Of a stretch of 64,000 bases of DNA, positions 10,336 to 20,599 are shown one piece after another. The translations under genes and the position numbers were made by a program. The stretch covers positions 77,720,781-77,784,780 of the forward strand of contig CM059199.1 of assembly GCA_030323885.1 (NCBI GenBank). Direction: 5' to 3'. Source of the stretch: Branchipolynoe longqiensis (taxonomy: Eukaryota; Annelida; Polychaeta; Phyllodocida; Polynoidae). The notes beneath the pieces were generated by a model that saw only the letters and a list, made by a program, of their open reading frames with translations, ran no database searches and was not told the origin of the DNA. Within the stretch, counting starts at the first letter, position 1, and each line of letters opens with the position of its first letter.

Positions 10336-11520
10336 CTACTTTTTGTCTTTTTTTTGTGATGAATTTATTTACCCTGCTCATAACGGATAAGTGTGTTAAT
10401 ACTTATTTTCACCGCTGGGCAGCACTTGTCCAATTTGGTTCAAGTCTTTGGAATTTAGTTTAAATTCTTTTTTAAATTTTGTATTGATACAGTATTTATT
10501 CTGCCCATAGCATGTAAGCTCCCGTGAGGGTGCTTGTTTTCAACGCTGGACAGCTATGAGGAATGTTATGGTGTATGCCCGCGTTCCGGTTCCGGGTTGG
10601 TATCCGGGACATCCACCAGCATTTATTAAAGTTTTTCTTGCTTCTTGTTTATGTTTTGTAACTGTTTGTAGATTGCAAACAGTCCAACATCCAGCTTTCA
10701 CTATACTTTGTGTTAATCCATTTAAATATCATCTGTCTTTCTAGGTTACATTATTTTTTAGTAGTTTCTTAAACACTGATATGTTTTCTGCATTTCGTGT
10801 GGCAGTATATTCCAAATATTGTCACTCATATTAGCTAAGCTACAATCATCTGCACTGCAATCGAGATTTGTTGTATGCATACAATTTTAGGTAATCCTGT
10901 TGTCTGTTTTGGAGGAATTTTACTCATGCTATCTTATGCAGCTCTTGTGTTGGGAAGAGTTTACTCTTCCCTTGGCATATTTTTATTGCTCTATTCTGGA
11001 GCCTCTGCACTTTATGTGGTCACACCTTACTACCTCCCTATGAAGATTATATCCCCATAGTCAAAATATAGTGCCACCATAGATTTGAAGACCTTGATGG
11101 CCATGCTTTCTCGCATATAATACCTAATCTTGGATAGTAACCAAATTATGTGGTTTATTTTCGGGATAATGCCCTCTATGCATTCATTATAATTTAGGTG
11201 TTTATCTAGGGTTAGTCCCAAGTACTTGTAGGTGTTAACTTGCCCTAGCGGCTCCCCCCCCCCCCTTACTTCACATATGGAATATTTGTCAATAGTTGTT
11301 TTCTTTGTGGTAAAGAAAACAGTGTTTGACTTTTTTACATTGATTGTTATTTTGTTGGCATTCACCATGTATCAAGTTTTAGTAATTTATGATTTAGTGT
11401 TTTAATCACTTCTTGCTGTGACCTGGCTCATACGTAGATGACCGTGTCATCTGCATAAAGGTGAAGATTGGTTGTTTCCAGCCACTTCTCCAAGTCATTT
11501 ATAAGACATATAAAGGATTA
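10336..11520 (-). mobile_element. LINE, 3' half (RT C-terminus and 3' UTR)
   Basis: On the minus strand, translation gives LHLYADDTVIYV near 11430-11460 (the catalytic YADD box). An open stretch at 11030-11368 follows with NTYKYLGLTLDKHLNY and KVFKSMVALYFDYGDIIF, and after a stop, LQNRAIKICQ and FPTQELHKIA near 10910-10990. These are the RT and C-terminal motifs of CR1/Jockey-group LINEs. The 3' UTR (10336-10560 on plus) ends at a T run at 10336-10349, the complement of a poly(A) tail. Internal stops make it a pseudogene. Its 5' half is at 15300-16390. Confidence 0.8.
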
Positions 11521-12506
11521 TGCGAATATAAGGGGTGTAAAATACATTATGCTTGTTTAAATATATTGTGAAAGTTTATTGCAAATGGTCTATTGATATT
11601 TTATTGTTATTCCACCGTGTGCTGCGAGACTGCTGCGGCCATGCTGCGGCCCTGCGTTGGCCTATACGCCGGCGGAGTGCCTGACTCACCCTGCTTGCCT
11701 GTTGTATCCTTCATGGTCGGACACACTTGACGCATCTGGCTGCGTGACTACTCGTGCTGTCCGCCTAGTCGTCGCCTGGCCACCTATCCATCGCCGCCGG
11801 TCGTCAACACTCAGTTCTTGGTATGTGGATATGCCTTTCTGCTTGAGTTGTGGAGAAACACATAGTGCGGACGAGGCGGAGAGGTGTGTGCATTGTACCC
11901 AGGAGAAGGAGGGGAAAGGCCAGGGCCGGACGACCAGGCGGACGACGGCGCTAAAAATAACAAGCAAGGCGGTAAAGCAGGAGGGGGCAAGTGAGCTGGC
12001 AGCTGGGGTTTCGGTCATGAATTTGGAGGAGCATGAGCATGACATCGTAAGAGACATTGAACGAATGGAGTTGAAGAAGCAGGTGAACTATTTCGAGGAG
12101 AAGCATCAGAGGCTCCGGAAGGACGAGGAGGGGGAGGAGCGCATTCGTGAAGCTGCAAACGTGCAGTTGGGAGCAGCAGTGCAGCACGAGGCGCCGGAGG
12201 AAGTAGCACCAGCCATATTGGATAAGGAGGAAGATGGCGGCCATTCGGCATGTGGCTGCTCACGCCGGCGGTCACATGGAAGGCGGTGCCACCGCCGTAC
12301 GAGCTCTAGCTCACGAAGTGATAGCTCTTCTCATAGAAGGAAGGGTCAATGGTCGTTACGCAAATTCACTTATGGCCAGAAGAAGGTGCGCAACCTTAAC
12401 CCCCATGAACTTATCCACAATACAGCTAAATGGGCTTTGAACATTGACGGGATGACATTAGCTGACCACCGAGCGCTGCTAGAACATATTGGCTTCATTA
12501 GTCTAT

Positions 12507-13544
12507 TAAACAAACTACAGGTGCTACAAAATAGAGCCCTCAAAGTATGCCTTCAGGTGAACAAAAGATATCCCACAATCGAATTACACAAAAAATGCAA
12601 TGCAACACTACTAACGAGTAGAAGGGAAATGCACCTCAAAATACTGGCACACCATTAGACCACCAAACCAGGCTACACAGCAACCCCCCGTAGGGACACC
12701 AGGCAAATGGCAGCCCCAGTGCTACTGACAACAATAAGTCACACCAAAATTTATGAGAGAAGTGTACTGGCCATGGCGGCACATGCCTGGAATAATCAAA
12801 CCACACAACAACGGGCAATCGAAAGCATGGACCACTATAAAAGGTCCTTAAAGAAAACATAATACACAACCACCTACTGAAGAAACAATATCTCACCTGA
12901 TCTTGGGCGCAGTCACTGCTTGCTGTGTTCTGGCACAAAAGCAAAAGACCGGCCAGAAAAGATGGTAGATATTACAAATACGGAAACTAGCCCTACTAAG
13001 TACTAAGGAATTCGAAATGACTATCACCATAGGGCACAGTCCGTCTGGGTATGTGTACTGGCACAAACCAAAGCAGAACCAGACAGGCCACGGTCATGCA
13101 TCCGAATCACCCTGAAATACAAAATGGCTAACCATACAACACAGCCATCCCACCTAGTCGCAGTCCTGAAGGGTCCAGGGGTGTTCTGGCACACTGGTGT
13201 ACTATCTAAGGACAGGGCATATGATGCTGAAAGAAACTGTAACAAACCACAATGGGATGGGATCCTTCCCACGGCCTGTATGTCATCTACGTAGATGTAC
13301 ATAGTAGGCTAAGTTATCATATACAGGTTAGGAAAAAAACTTGAAAATTTAAAAAAAACTAATATAGAAACTACTAACACCCAAAACCACAAAGGTTGGC
13401 CCGAGAAAGATCAGGTAAAGACTCCTGAGTGCGGGACCAGACCAATCCAGTATCACAGCTGTCCAGCGTTGAAAACAAGCACCCTCGCGGGAGCTTATAC
13501 GTTATGGGCAGAATAAAAATCTTGTCACAAAAAAAAAAAAAAAA
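12507..13544 (+). mobile_element. 5'-truncated LINE with target-site duplication
   Basis: The first codons give KLQVLQNRALKVCLQVNK and TSRREMHLKILAHH. After a TAG at about 12657 the homology continues with TISHTKIYERSVLAMAAHAW and ends at TAA near 12862. This is the C-terminus of the same LINE group as 10336-11520. The 3' UTR ends GGGCAGAATAAAAATC with a run of A at 13529-13545. ATTAGTCTAT (12497-12506) and ATTAGCCTAT (13545-13554) form a 10-bp target duplication with one mismatch. Removing insert and duplication restores the interrupted Gag frame. Confidence 0.88.
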
Positions 13545-13616
13545 ATTAGCCTATGCGCTATGACTTATGATTTCCCGGATGCTGCGCACATTGAGTATTA
13601 CAACGCTATACTTAAA

Positions 13617-14296
13617 GGCCCTGTCACACTATGACGTAACGATGTCAGCATTGGGAGAACGTGAAGAACGTCAAACTTCTCGGCGTAGTATGCAAATTTG
13701 GGCACAAATTGAAAGTGGATGCAGCATAGTTGACGAGAGCGTAACGTCGGTAAAGCATAGTGATACCGTCATTCAATGAGAGAGGACAACGTCATTACAC
13801 TCATGGAACGTTATGAACATTATTCCATTGCCAGAACTACATTACGTGACGTTACATACGTCATGAGACGGTGGCGGAATGTTGAATGTACGTTGAATGT
13901 ACATTTGACGTATGTTCGGCATATATTCTCCTGACGTTCCCATTACGCCGCGTGGATGTTTCCACTGGGTTTAATGTGGGTCAACATAGTGGAACGTAGT
14001 TGAACGTAGTGAGCAGCTTTTGACTAATGTCCATCTAACATCATTGACGTTCGCCGAACGTATACAGAACGTACGGCGAATGTAAACCCTTACGTTCGAG
14101 TTACGTCAAAGGTTTTGAACAGGTTCAAAACTTTGACGCGCGCCAACGTAACACGACGTAACGTGACATAGCTCCATGCCAGTCTAACGTCATTCTGACG
14201 TCATCATAACGTAACCGAACGTAGGTCAACGTAATGACGAAACGTGAGCACGTCAGGCTTACGTTGGCTCGTTACGTCGTAGTGTGACAGGGGTAT
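13617..14296. mobile_element. Inverted-repeat DNA element, CCCTGTCACACTA type
   Basis: Left end GGCCCTGTCACACTATGACG and right end CGTCGTAGTGTGACAGGGG are inverted copies, extending to about 25-30 bp (GACGTAACG). The interior is full of AACGT and TGACGT words in both orientations and has no ORF of note. It breaks the Gag-like gene. A second element with the same ends is at 17257-18448. The superfamily cannot be assigned because the target duplication is unclear. Confidence 0.75.
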
Positions 14297-14432
14297 AAGT
14301 TCGCTGAAACAACCGGGTTTGCTGCGTTTGGTAAAGCAAACACCGGTACAAGAATGTCATACTATGGTCCGTCAAGTATGAAGTTTAAACGACCGCAGCA
14401 TAGCGAGTACTGCTCCACTGCAGTCACCCAGT

Positions 14433-15217
14433 ATGTTGACCGTATTGGTCATTCCTGACCATGCACTACCTGACGTGGAATCATCGCCTATTAACGATAA
14501 AGACTTTGTCAAACAGACTATGGTAAAAGGGATTAAGCAGGTAAGGGTGATGAGCCACATCTGGCGGCCTCTCTCTTACCATCTATGCTTTGAAAAATGT
14601 TCTTGTGTCTGAAGAGTCCTATTGGGGACACAGCTTGGCGAGCAGCTGGTTTGTGGAGCTTCAGGGCACTATTAAGGAAGTGGCAGGTGACACTCTCAGA
14701 CTCAGTGCTAAAGAGGGCCGATTTCAGATTTGTTAAATGCGGTATGATTATTCGAGTAAATCACTCGAAAACGATCCAATTTGGCGAGCGTAGGCTTGAG
14801 ATATCGGTTTCGAATTGCCCGGATCTGTCACTATGTGAAATGTATTGGGTAAAACAACATTACGCCGAAATCCCAGCTGATCAACACGAACCAGCTGTTC
14901 GGATTCCTGATGATACTCATGACTCTGTACCATTGACTTACAACAGTTACCAAGGAATATTGAAGCTTTTTGCAGGGAGGGCTGGCCTAGATCCGTCAGA
15001 AGTCTCATCACATTCACTAAGGAGGGGTGGGTGCACCTATCTCTCATTGTGCGGAGCATCCCAGAAGGAGCTCCGGGTAAGAGGTGACTGGTCGAGTGAT
15101 TCCATTATTGCCTATTTGAAGACTCCTATTGCCATGCGAATAGTAAGTGATATTAGAGTAGCAAATCTACTAGCTGACGACCGACATGATAGGGATGGCT
15201 TGGGGAACACTCGTTGA
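14433..15217 (+). pseudogene. Tyrosine recombinase of the Gag-YR element
   Basis: An N-terminal piece starting at 14433 (PDHALPDVESSPINDKDF) is in a different frame from the catalytic part (14597-15217), so there is a frameshift near 14600. In the catalytic frame R27 (LLRK), K58 (NHSKTIQFGE), H139 and R142 (SSHSLRRGG), W165 (RGDW) and Y173 (IAYLKTP) form the full YR set. It differs clearly from the Ngaro-like YR at 4945 (GDWSSDSIIAYL against GTWTSASVHAYV), so it represents another lineage. Confidence 0.82.
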
Positions 15218-15299
15218 GTGTCTTTGGGTATTCCAAGCCATTGGTCGAGAAAATATAAAAGTTGCCAATCCATTTACCCTCTCGTGTTGTTGCCTTGTC

Positions 15300-16390
15300 A
15301 TTTGCAGTTCCTACCTATATATAGTATAAATAGCAATGGTCCGAGTACCGAGCCCTGAGGTACACCTACTTTGACAGGTTCTACTTCTGATACAGCAGGT
15401 CCGATTTTAGTGCACTGCATTCTATTTCTAAGGTAGCTGTTGACCCATTCTAGTGTTTTCCCTGCTATACCCATCTGCTTCAGTTTTTGCTTTAATATGG
15501 CATGGTCAACTGTATCAAAGACTTTGCTGAAATCAATGAATGTTGCTCCTGTTATGTACTTAACAGTTATGTTATTAAATATGTTCTCTGTTAGTTCTGC
15601 ATTTATTTTTACTGTAGAGTGGTATTTGCGAAAACCACCTTGCCTTGTGTTCAGTATGTTGTGTAGCTCTAGATAGTCATTGATATATTGGTGATACATT
15701 TTCTCTATAACCTTCCCTGGTATTGGTAGTATGGATATTGGTCTATAGTTCCCTACATCCTGTCTATCTCCACTTTTGAATAATGGTGCTATGTTCACAG
15801 TTTTCCAGCTTTCTATGAACTTGCATTGTTTGAAGGATTCATTGAAGAGATGAAAGATTATGTTTGGTACTCCTACAAATACATCTCTTATTATCTCACT
15901 TGATATATGATTTAACCCACTGCCTTTGTTTGTGTCTAGAGCATTTGATATTTTTACTACCTCTGTTGCGGTTGTTTTGCACATGTTTATGTGTGTTGTA
16001 AGTGCTTTCTCTTCAGTAGTCCAATTACCATTGAATTTTTCAGATACTTTTATCCCTATGGGAGCGAAATCTTTGTTTAATTTGTTGGTTGTTTCGGTGT
16101 TACTCATCGTGGTACCATCTTCTCTATTGAGTGAAATCTCCTTGTTGTCTTTACTATTTGGTATCAATTTTTCAACATTGTCCCAGACCCTTTTAGCATT
16201 GTTACCCCAGATGAAGTCTTGAGTTGTTATGTAGGGTTTCTTTGCACTTCTGACGGCCTTAGTTACTTCTTTTCTAGTTGCTATGTAGTTTTCCCTTCCC
16301 TCTTCGCTATTGCTATTTGTGGCTATTTTCCCCAGTTTAGGTTTTTTTCTTATCAATTCTAGTATATGCTTATCTATCCATATATACTTA
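15300..16390 (-). mobile_element. LINE, 5' part (RT N-terminal half)
   Basis: A 352-codon open frame (15298-16356) on minus. It has a linker, then RT motifs WKTVNIAPLFKSG, NYRPISILPIPGKVIEK, RQGGFRKYHST, FIDFSKVFDTVDHAIL (first catalytic Asp) and GVPQGSVLGPLLFILYI. The frame stops exactly where the YADD half should follow; that half lies at 10336-11520. No endonuclease domain is present, so the copy is 5'-truncated. Motifs are CR1/Jockey-group. Confidence 0.88.
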
Positions 16391-16539
16391 TACTATAGAG
16401 TACCTTTGGGTTCCACATCTGAATGATAGGCTTAGTTATATTATTACATTATCTAGTGCTTTGAACCTGTCCGTTAATAATAGGCTTCGCAGTGACAACT
16501 TCCATTACATTTATTTAATACCCCTTTCTACTATGCTTC

Positions 16540-16650
16540 AAGTTGCATGTTCGATGGTTTGGAGTGTCTGTCGTTTTCTGAGATAAATACATTAGGTTTG
16601 ATAGTTGTAATCTACCTTACTTTTGTTTGAAGTAACTTTGATTTGCAATG
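16540..16650 (+). repeat. Dispersed repeat family D, fragment
   Basis: TTCGATGGTTTGGAGTGTCT then AGATAAATACATTAGG and TAATCTACCTTACTT match the start of a family also at 25060, 25970 and 49400. No coding potential; class unknown. Confidence 0.6.
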
Positions 16651-16654
16651 ACTA

Positions 16655-16882
16655 ATGTCGTGGGGGTTTTGAAAATCGGAAATATTGCGCCTAGAGCGGG
16701 ACTCGACCCCACATCTCTTCGGATTCCGGGCCAGTGTGCTAACCATTACACCACCTAGGCTCCCTGATGTCACGACACTACTCATGCCTACCTGTGAATG
16801 CAACTCCTTGCCTGAGAGGTCAGTGCAGACCACTACACTCGTTCCCCTGGAATTGTAAGTCTTTTAATGCTTATGTAGTGGT
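16655..16882 (-). mobile_element. SINE family B copy
   Basis: The tRNA-like part is 16687-16760 on minus, with box A GGTGTAATGGTTAGCAC and box B GGGTCGAGTCCC. The distal part reaches TAGTGGT at about 16882, where the large palindromic element begins. The rest of the target sequence (CTGCACTGACC) reappears at 18810. Confidence 0.75.
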
Positions 16883-17256
16883 CATGGCCTGTATGCATGA
16901 CGCGGGGGTAGCGCTCTACCTCTCGGGGTAGTGGTGATTTCCGGGGTAGCGGCGAAAAGTTGCTATGCATGTGACAGGGGTAAGGATATCCCGGGGGGGT
17001 AAAAGTCGGATAAGCTACCCCTACCCAGTAGCAGGTATAAGGGCTGGGGTAGGGACCGACTCGGGCCAAATCTATTGAATGCGATCATATTTAACAGAAT
17101 TACATAGGCAAATCGTGAAATTTCATTAAATTAACCCTAAATTTGAAGCAATATTAACGCTGCCGCCGCAGAGGCGGTGATATTAATATTTTCGAATCGA
17201 CGAATGTAACGTAAACAAATCGCCGCCGCCGCCTCGACGTCGCGTTCCATATACCC

Positions 17257-18448
17257 CTGTCACACTACGAGGTTTCTCTCCAACGCGCGTCGACGTGTGT
17301 CCTTTTTTGGTGAAACGTCTCTGTCTGTGTCTCTATCTCTGTCTGTGTGTCTGTGTCTCTGTCTGTGTCTCTGTTTGTGTCTCTGTGTCTGTCTCTGTAT
17401 GTGTCTCTGTCTGTGTCTCTCTGTCTGTGTCTCTGTCTGTGTCTCTGTGTCTGTCTGTGTCTCTGTCTGTGTCTCTGTCTGTGTCTCTGTGTCTGTGTCT
17501 CTCTCTGTGTCTGTGTCTCTGTCTGTCTCTGTCTCTCTCTGTGTCTCTGTGTCTGTGTCTCTGTCTCTGTCTCTGTCTTTGTGTCTGTCTCTATATGTGT
17601 CTCTGGCTGTGTCTCTTTGTCTGTGTCTCTGTCTGTGTCTCTGTGTCTGTGTCTCTGTGTCTGTGTATCTGTCTGTGTCTCTGTGTATGTCTCTGTATGT
17701 GTCTTTGTATGTGTCTCTGTATGTGTCTCTGTCTGTGTGTCTCTGTCTCTGTCTCTGTGTCTGTCTATGTATCTGTCTCTGTCTGTGTCTCTGTGTGTGT
17801 GTCTCTGTGTCTCTGAGTGTATGTGTCTGTGTATGTGTCTCTGTCTGTGTATGTGTATGTGTCAATGCATGTGTCTCTGTGTGTGTCTCTGTGTCTCTTT
17901 GTCTGTGTGTGTCTGTGTGTGTGTGTGTGTCTCTGTGTCTCAGAGAGAGAGAGACAGAGGCACAGACACAGACAGATGGAGACACAGACACAGACACAGA
18001 CACAGACACAGACACAGATACAGACACAGACACATACACAGACAGAGACACAGACAGAGACACATACAGAGACAGACACAGACAGAGACAAAGACAGAGA
18101 CTCATACAGAAACACAGTGACACAGACAGAGACACACAAACATACAGACACAGAGACACAGACAGAGACACAGACATAAACACATACAGAGACACATACA
18201 GAGACAGACACAGAGACAGAGACAGAGACACAGAGACACAGACAGAGACACAGACAGAGACACAGACACAGACACAGACAGAGACACATACATAGACACA
18301 TACAGAGACAGACACAGAGACAGACACAGACAGAGACACAGACACAGAGACACAGACAGAGACACAGACAGAGACACAGACTCAACGCTTTAATTTTATT
18401 TTCAATGCTAACGGGTCGCCGGTGAGAAACGTCGTAGTCTGACAGGGC
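17257..18448. mobile_element. Inverted-repeat element nested in X1
   Basis: Ends CCCCTGTCACACTACGAGG and CGTCGTAGTCTGACAGGGC match those of 13617-14296. The subterminal GGTTTCTC / GAGAAACG is also inverted. Its interior has been replaced or expanded by simple repeats. Confidence 0.75.
17318..18385. repeat. Self-complementary simple repeat
   Basis: 17318-17940 is TCTGTGTCTCTG-type repeat. From 17941 it switches abruptly to its complement, CAGAGACACAGA-type, up to 18385. The two arms (about 620 and 440 bp) can pair into a long hairpin. Frames stay open on both strands as Cys/Val/Ser/Leu or Thr/Asp/Arg/Gln strings, which I read as non-coding. Confidence 0.92.
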
Positions 18449-18810
18449 CAGCGGTGGCGGCGGTTTGTTTACTGTACGTTCGTCGATTCGAAAATATAAC
18501 TATTAATATCGCCGCCAATGCGGCGGTAGCCTTAATAACGCTTCGAATTTAGGGTTAAATTGATAAAATTTCACTTATTGGGTATGTAATTCTGTTAAAT
18601 ATGATCGCATTTAATATATTTGAGCCTAATATATGGCTACAAACGCAGAGGGATTTCCCAAATCTATAAATAACTGCTAGGGTACCTACCCCCTCGCCGA
18701 TTTGGCTTCATGCATACCCCATGACCCATTTCCTACCCTCGGCGATAGCTACCCCGAACTCGGTCCTTACCCTCGGGGGCGATAACTTACTCGTCATGCA
18801 TATGGCCCCT

Positions 18811-19110
18811 GCACTGACCTCTCAGGCAAGTAACCACATAGACAGGTAGGCATGGGGAGTGTATTGATATCAGAGAGCCTAGGTGGTGTAATGGTTAGCA
18901 CACTGGCCCGGAATGCAAAGAGACGTAGGTTCGAGTCCCGCTCTAGGCGCAGTATTTCCCATTTTCATCACCCCCACGACACTGGTTGCCGTGATCAGGA
19001 TCCTGTACAAGCTTTGCGCTGTATGGTTGTTGAACCTACCCTGTGTATGTATGTGTTAGTGCATTGCCTGTATGTATGTAATTGTAAGCATTACAAGACT
19101 TACAATTCCA
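18811..19110 (+). mobile_element. SINE family B copy
   Basis: The tRNA-like segment is 18877-18950 (74 nt). Acceptor-like GCCTAG pairs with CTAGGC, the D-arm GTGT/GCAC pairs, box B is GGTTCGAGTCC, and the anticodon stem is degraded. A tail with GATCAGGATCCTGTACAAGC follows. Upstream sequence CTGCACTGACCTCTCAGG belongs to the family. Confidence 0.75.
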
Positions 19111-19124
19111 GGGGGACGAGTGTA

Positions 19125-19290
19125 GTGGTCTGCACTGACCTCTCAGGCAAGTAACCACATAGACAGGTAGGCGTGGGGAGTGTATTGATATCAGGGAGCC
19201 TAGGTGGTGTAATGGTTAGCACACTGGCCCGGAATGCAAAGAGATGTGGGTTCGAGTCCCGCTCTAGGCGCAGTATTTCCCATTTTCATC
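19125..19290 (+). mobile_element. SINE family B copy
   Basis: The tRNA-like segment is 19198-19271, nearly identical to the previous copy, including GTATTGATATCAGRGAGCC upstream. The two may be a local duplication. Confidence 0.75.
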
Positions 19291-19294
19291 ACCC

Positions 19295-19605
19295 CCATGA
19301 CACTTACAATTACAAATTACATACATCCAGGCAGTGCACTTACACATACATATACAGGGTAGGTTCAACAACTATACAGCGAGTAGCTTGTACAGGATCC
19401 TGGTTATGGCACCAGTGTCGTGGGGGTGTTGAAAATGGGAAATATTGCACCTAGAGCGGGGCTCGAACCCACATCTGTTCGGATTCCTGGCCAGTGTGCT
19501 AACCAATACACCACCTAGGCTCCCTGATGTCCCCACACTACCCATGCCTACCTGTGAATGCGGCTCCTTGCCTGAGAGTTCAGTGCAGACCACTACACTA
19601 ACATA
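19295..19605 (-). mobile_element. SINE family B copy, inverted
   Basis: The tRNA-like segment is 19447-19520 on minus. It also carries the distal GGATCCTGTACAAGC part (minus), and ends with CAGTGCAGACCACTACAC on plus. It forms an inverted pair with the copies just upstream. Confidence 0.75.
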
Positions 19606-19609
19606 CGAG

Positions 19610-19800
19610 ATAGTTGAAAACGGGCCAACTTAATGTTGGCGTGTTTGGTAAAACCTTAATTCCGCTGGCTTTAACAGGAACAGGTTCAACAAAATTAACT
19701 TAGTATTCCTTCTATGCAGAAACAAATGGTTAATAAGTGTCGGGTATCTAACTTCGAAGTTGGATTTGTGGGTTCAAATCCAAGTAAGTGTCTTGGTTTA
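19610..19800 (+). repeat. Dispersed repeat family D, copy
   Basis: AACTTAATGTTGGCGTG, ACAGGAACAGGTTCAAC, TTAGTATTCCTTCTATGCAG and AACAAATGGTTAATAAGTG match copies at 26070, 26310 and 49560. It ends in a small palindrome around TTGGATTTGTGGGTTCAAAT. Confidence 0.6.
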
Positions 19801-19824
19801 GACATTGTTGTGTTTTCATTTACC

Positions 19825-20599
19825 TGTGTCGAGTTAAGGATGGTGTTAGATTGAGATGAGACATGATGCAGTCATGACTACAGGCATTGACTTGTGTCGA
19901 GTTAAGGATGGCGTTAGATTGAGATGAGACATGATGCAGTCATGACTACAGGCATTGACCTGTGTCGAGTTAAGGATGGCATTAGATTGAGATGAGACAT
20001 GATGCAGTCATGACTACAGGCATTTACCTCTGTCGAGTTAAGGATGGTGTTAGATTGAGATGAGACATGATGCAGTCATGACTAAAGGCATTGACTTGTG
20101 TCGAGTTAAGGATGGCATTAGATTGAGATGAGACATGATGCAGTCATGACTACAGGCATTGACCTGTGTCGAGTTAAGGATGGCATTAGATTGAGATGAG
20201 ACATGATGCAGTCACGACTACAGGCATTTACTTGTGTCGAGTTAAGGGTGGCGTTAGATTGAGATGAGACATGATGCAGTCATGACTACAGGCATTGACT
20301 TGTGTCGAGTTAAGGATGGCGTTAGATTGAGAGGAGACATGATGCAGTCACGACTACAGGCATTTACTTGTGTCGAGTTAATGATGGCGTTAGATTGAGA
20401 TGAGACATGACTACAGGCATTGACTTGTGTCGAGTTAAGGATGGCGTTAGATTGAGATGAGACGTGATGCAGTCATGACTACAGGCATTTACTTGTGTCG
20501 GGTTAAGGATGGCGTTAGATTGAGATGAGAAGATGCAGTCACAACTATAGGCATTGAGTTGTGTTGAGTTAATGATGGTGTTAGATTGATATGAGACAT
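19825..20599. repeat. 68-bp satellite, left part
   Basis: GTGTCGAGTTAAGGATGG recurs at 19826, 19894 and 19962, giving a 68-bp period (…GATTGAGATGAGACATGATG, CAGTCATGACTACAGGCATT…). About 11 copies precede the Ngaro-like element. The array resumes at 23665. Confidence 0.93.

Larger units (their letters stand above)
11831..14458 (+). pseudogene. Gag-like protein split by two insertions
   Basis: The Met at 11831 starts a CX2CX11CX2C cluster (CLSC...CVHC, residues 4-22), likely a zinc ribbon. An acidic/basic helical stretch, an Arg/Ser-rich patch and a conserved block follow: KFTYGQKKVRNLNPHEL, TAKWALNIDGMTLADH, LLEHIGFIS. The frame is interrupted at 12506 by a LINE and resumes at 13555 with MTYDFPDAAHIEYYNAI. 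It is interrupted again at 13617 by an inverted-repeat element and resumes near 14294 with KFAETTGFAAFGKAN and YYGPSSMKFKRP. The block resembles Gag-like proteins that accompany YR elements in marine invertebrates (from memory). The upstream frame from 11657 is open, but the zinc cluster favours 11831. Confidence 0.6.
11521..15305 (+). mobile_element. Gag + tyrosine recombinase element without visible RT
   Basis: This block lies between two LINE halves that match end to end, so it is an insertion. Without the LINE (12507-13544) and inverted-repeat element (13617-14296) nested in it, about 2.1 kb remains. That remainder holds a Gag-like gene running straight into a tyrosine recombinase. I find no RT or RNase H motifs in any frame between them. 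It may be a YR retroelement that lost its RT by internal deletion, or a compact RT-less type. Terminal repeats were not found and the exact ends are uncertain by about 20 bp. Confidence 0.65.
16883..18810. mobile_element. Large nested palindromic DNA element X1
   Basis: Outer ends ATGGCCTGTATGCATGACG and CGTCATGCATATGGCCC are inverted copies. Inside, 17068-17250 and 18446-18620 are long inverted arms that include CGATTCGAAAATAT-type, CGCCGCCGCCG and TTAGGGTTAA-type sequence. Within those sits a second inverted-repeat element (17257-18448). X1 interrupts a SINE B sequence. The same outer ends and arm sequence occur at 27881-28628, defining a family. No transposase gene is present, so it is non-autonomous. 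Confidence 0.75.

Noticed and set aside
17260..18385. Long open frames in the TCTGTG/CAGAGA repeat
   Set aside because: Composition artefact of a simple repeat; open on both strands.
9438..19520. Functional tRNA genes at the five tRNA-like segments
   Set aside because: The anticodon stem is unpaired, copies are repeated with shared flanks, and they lie in SINE B.
16612..19593. A recurring short peptide frame (SLGGVMVSTLARN) at several loci
   Set aside because: It is only the translation of the tRNA-like segment of SINE B.
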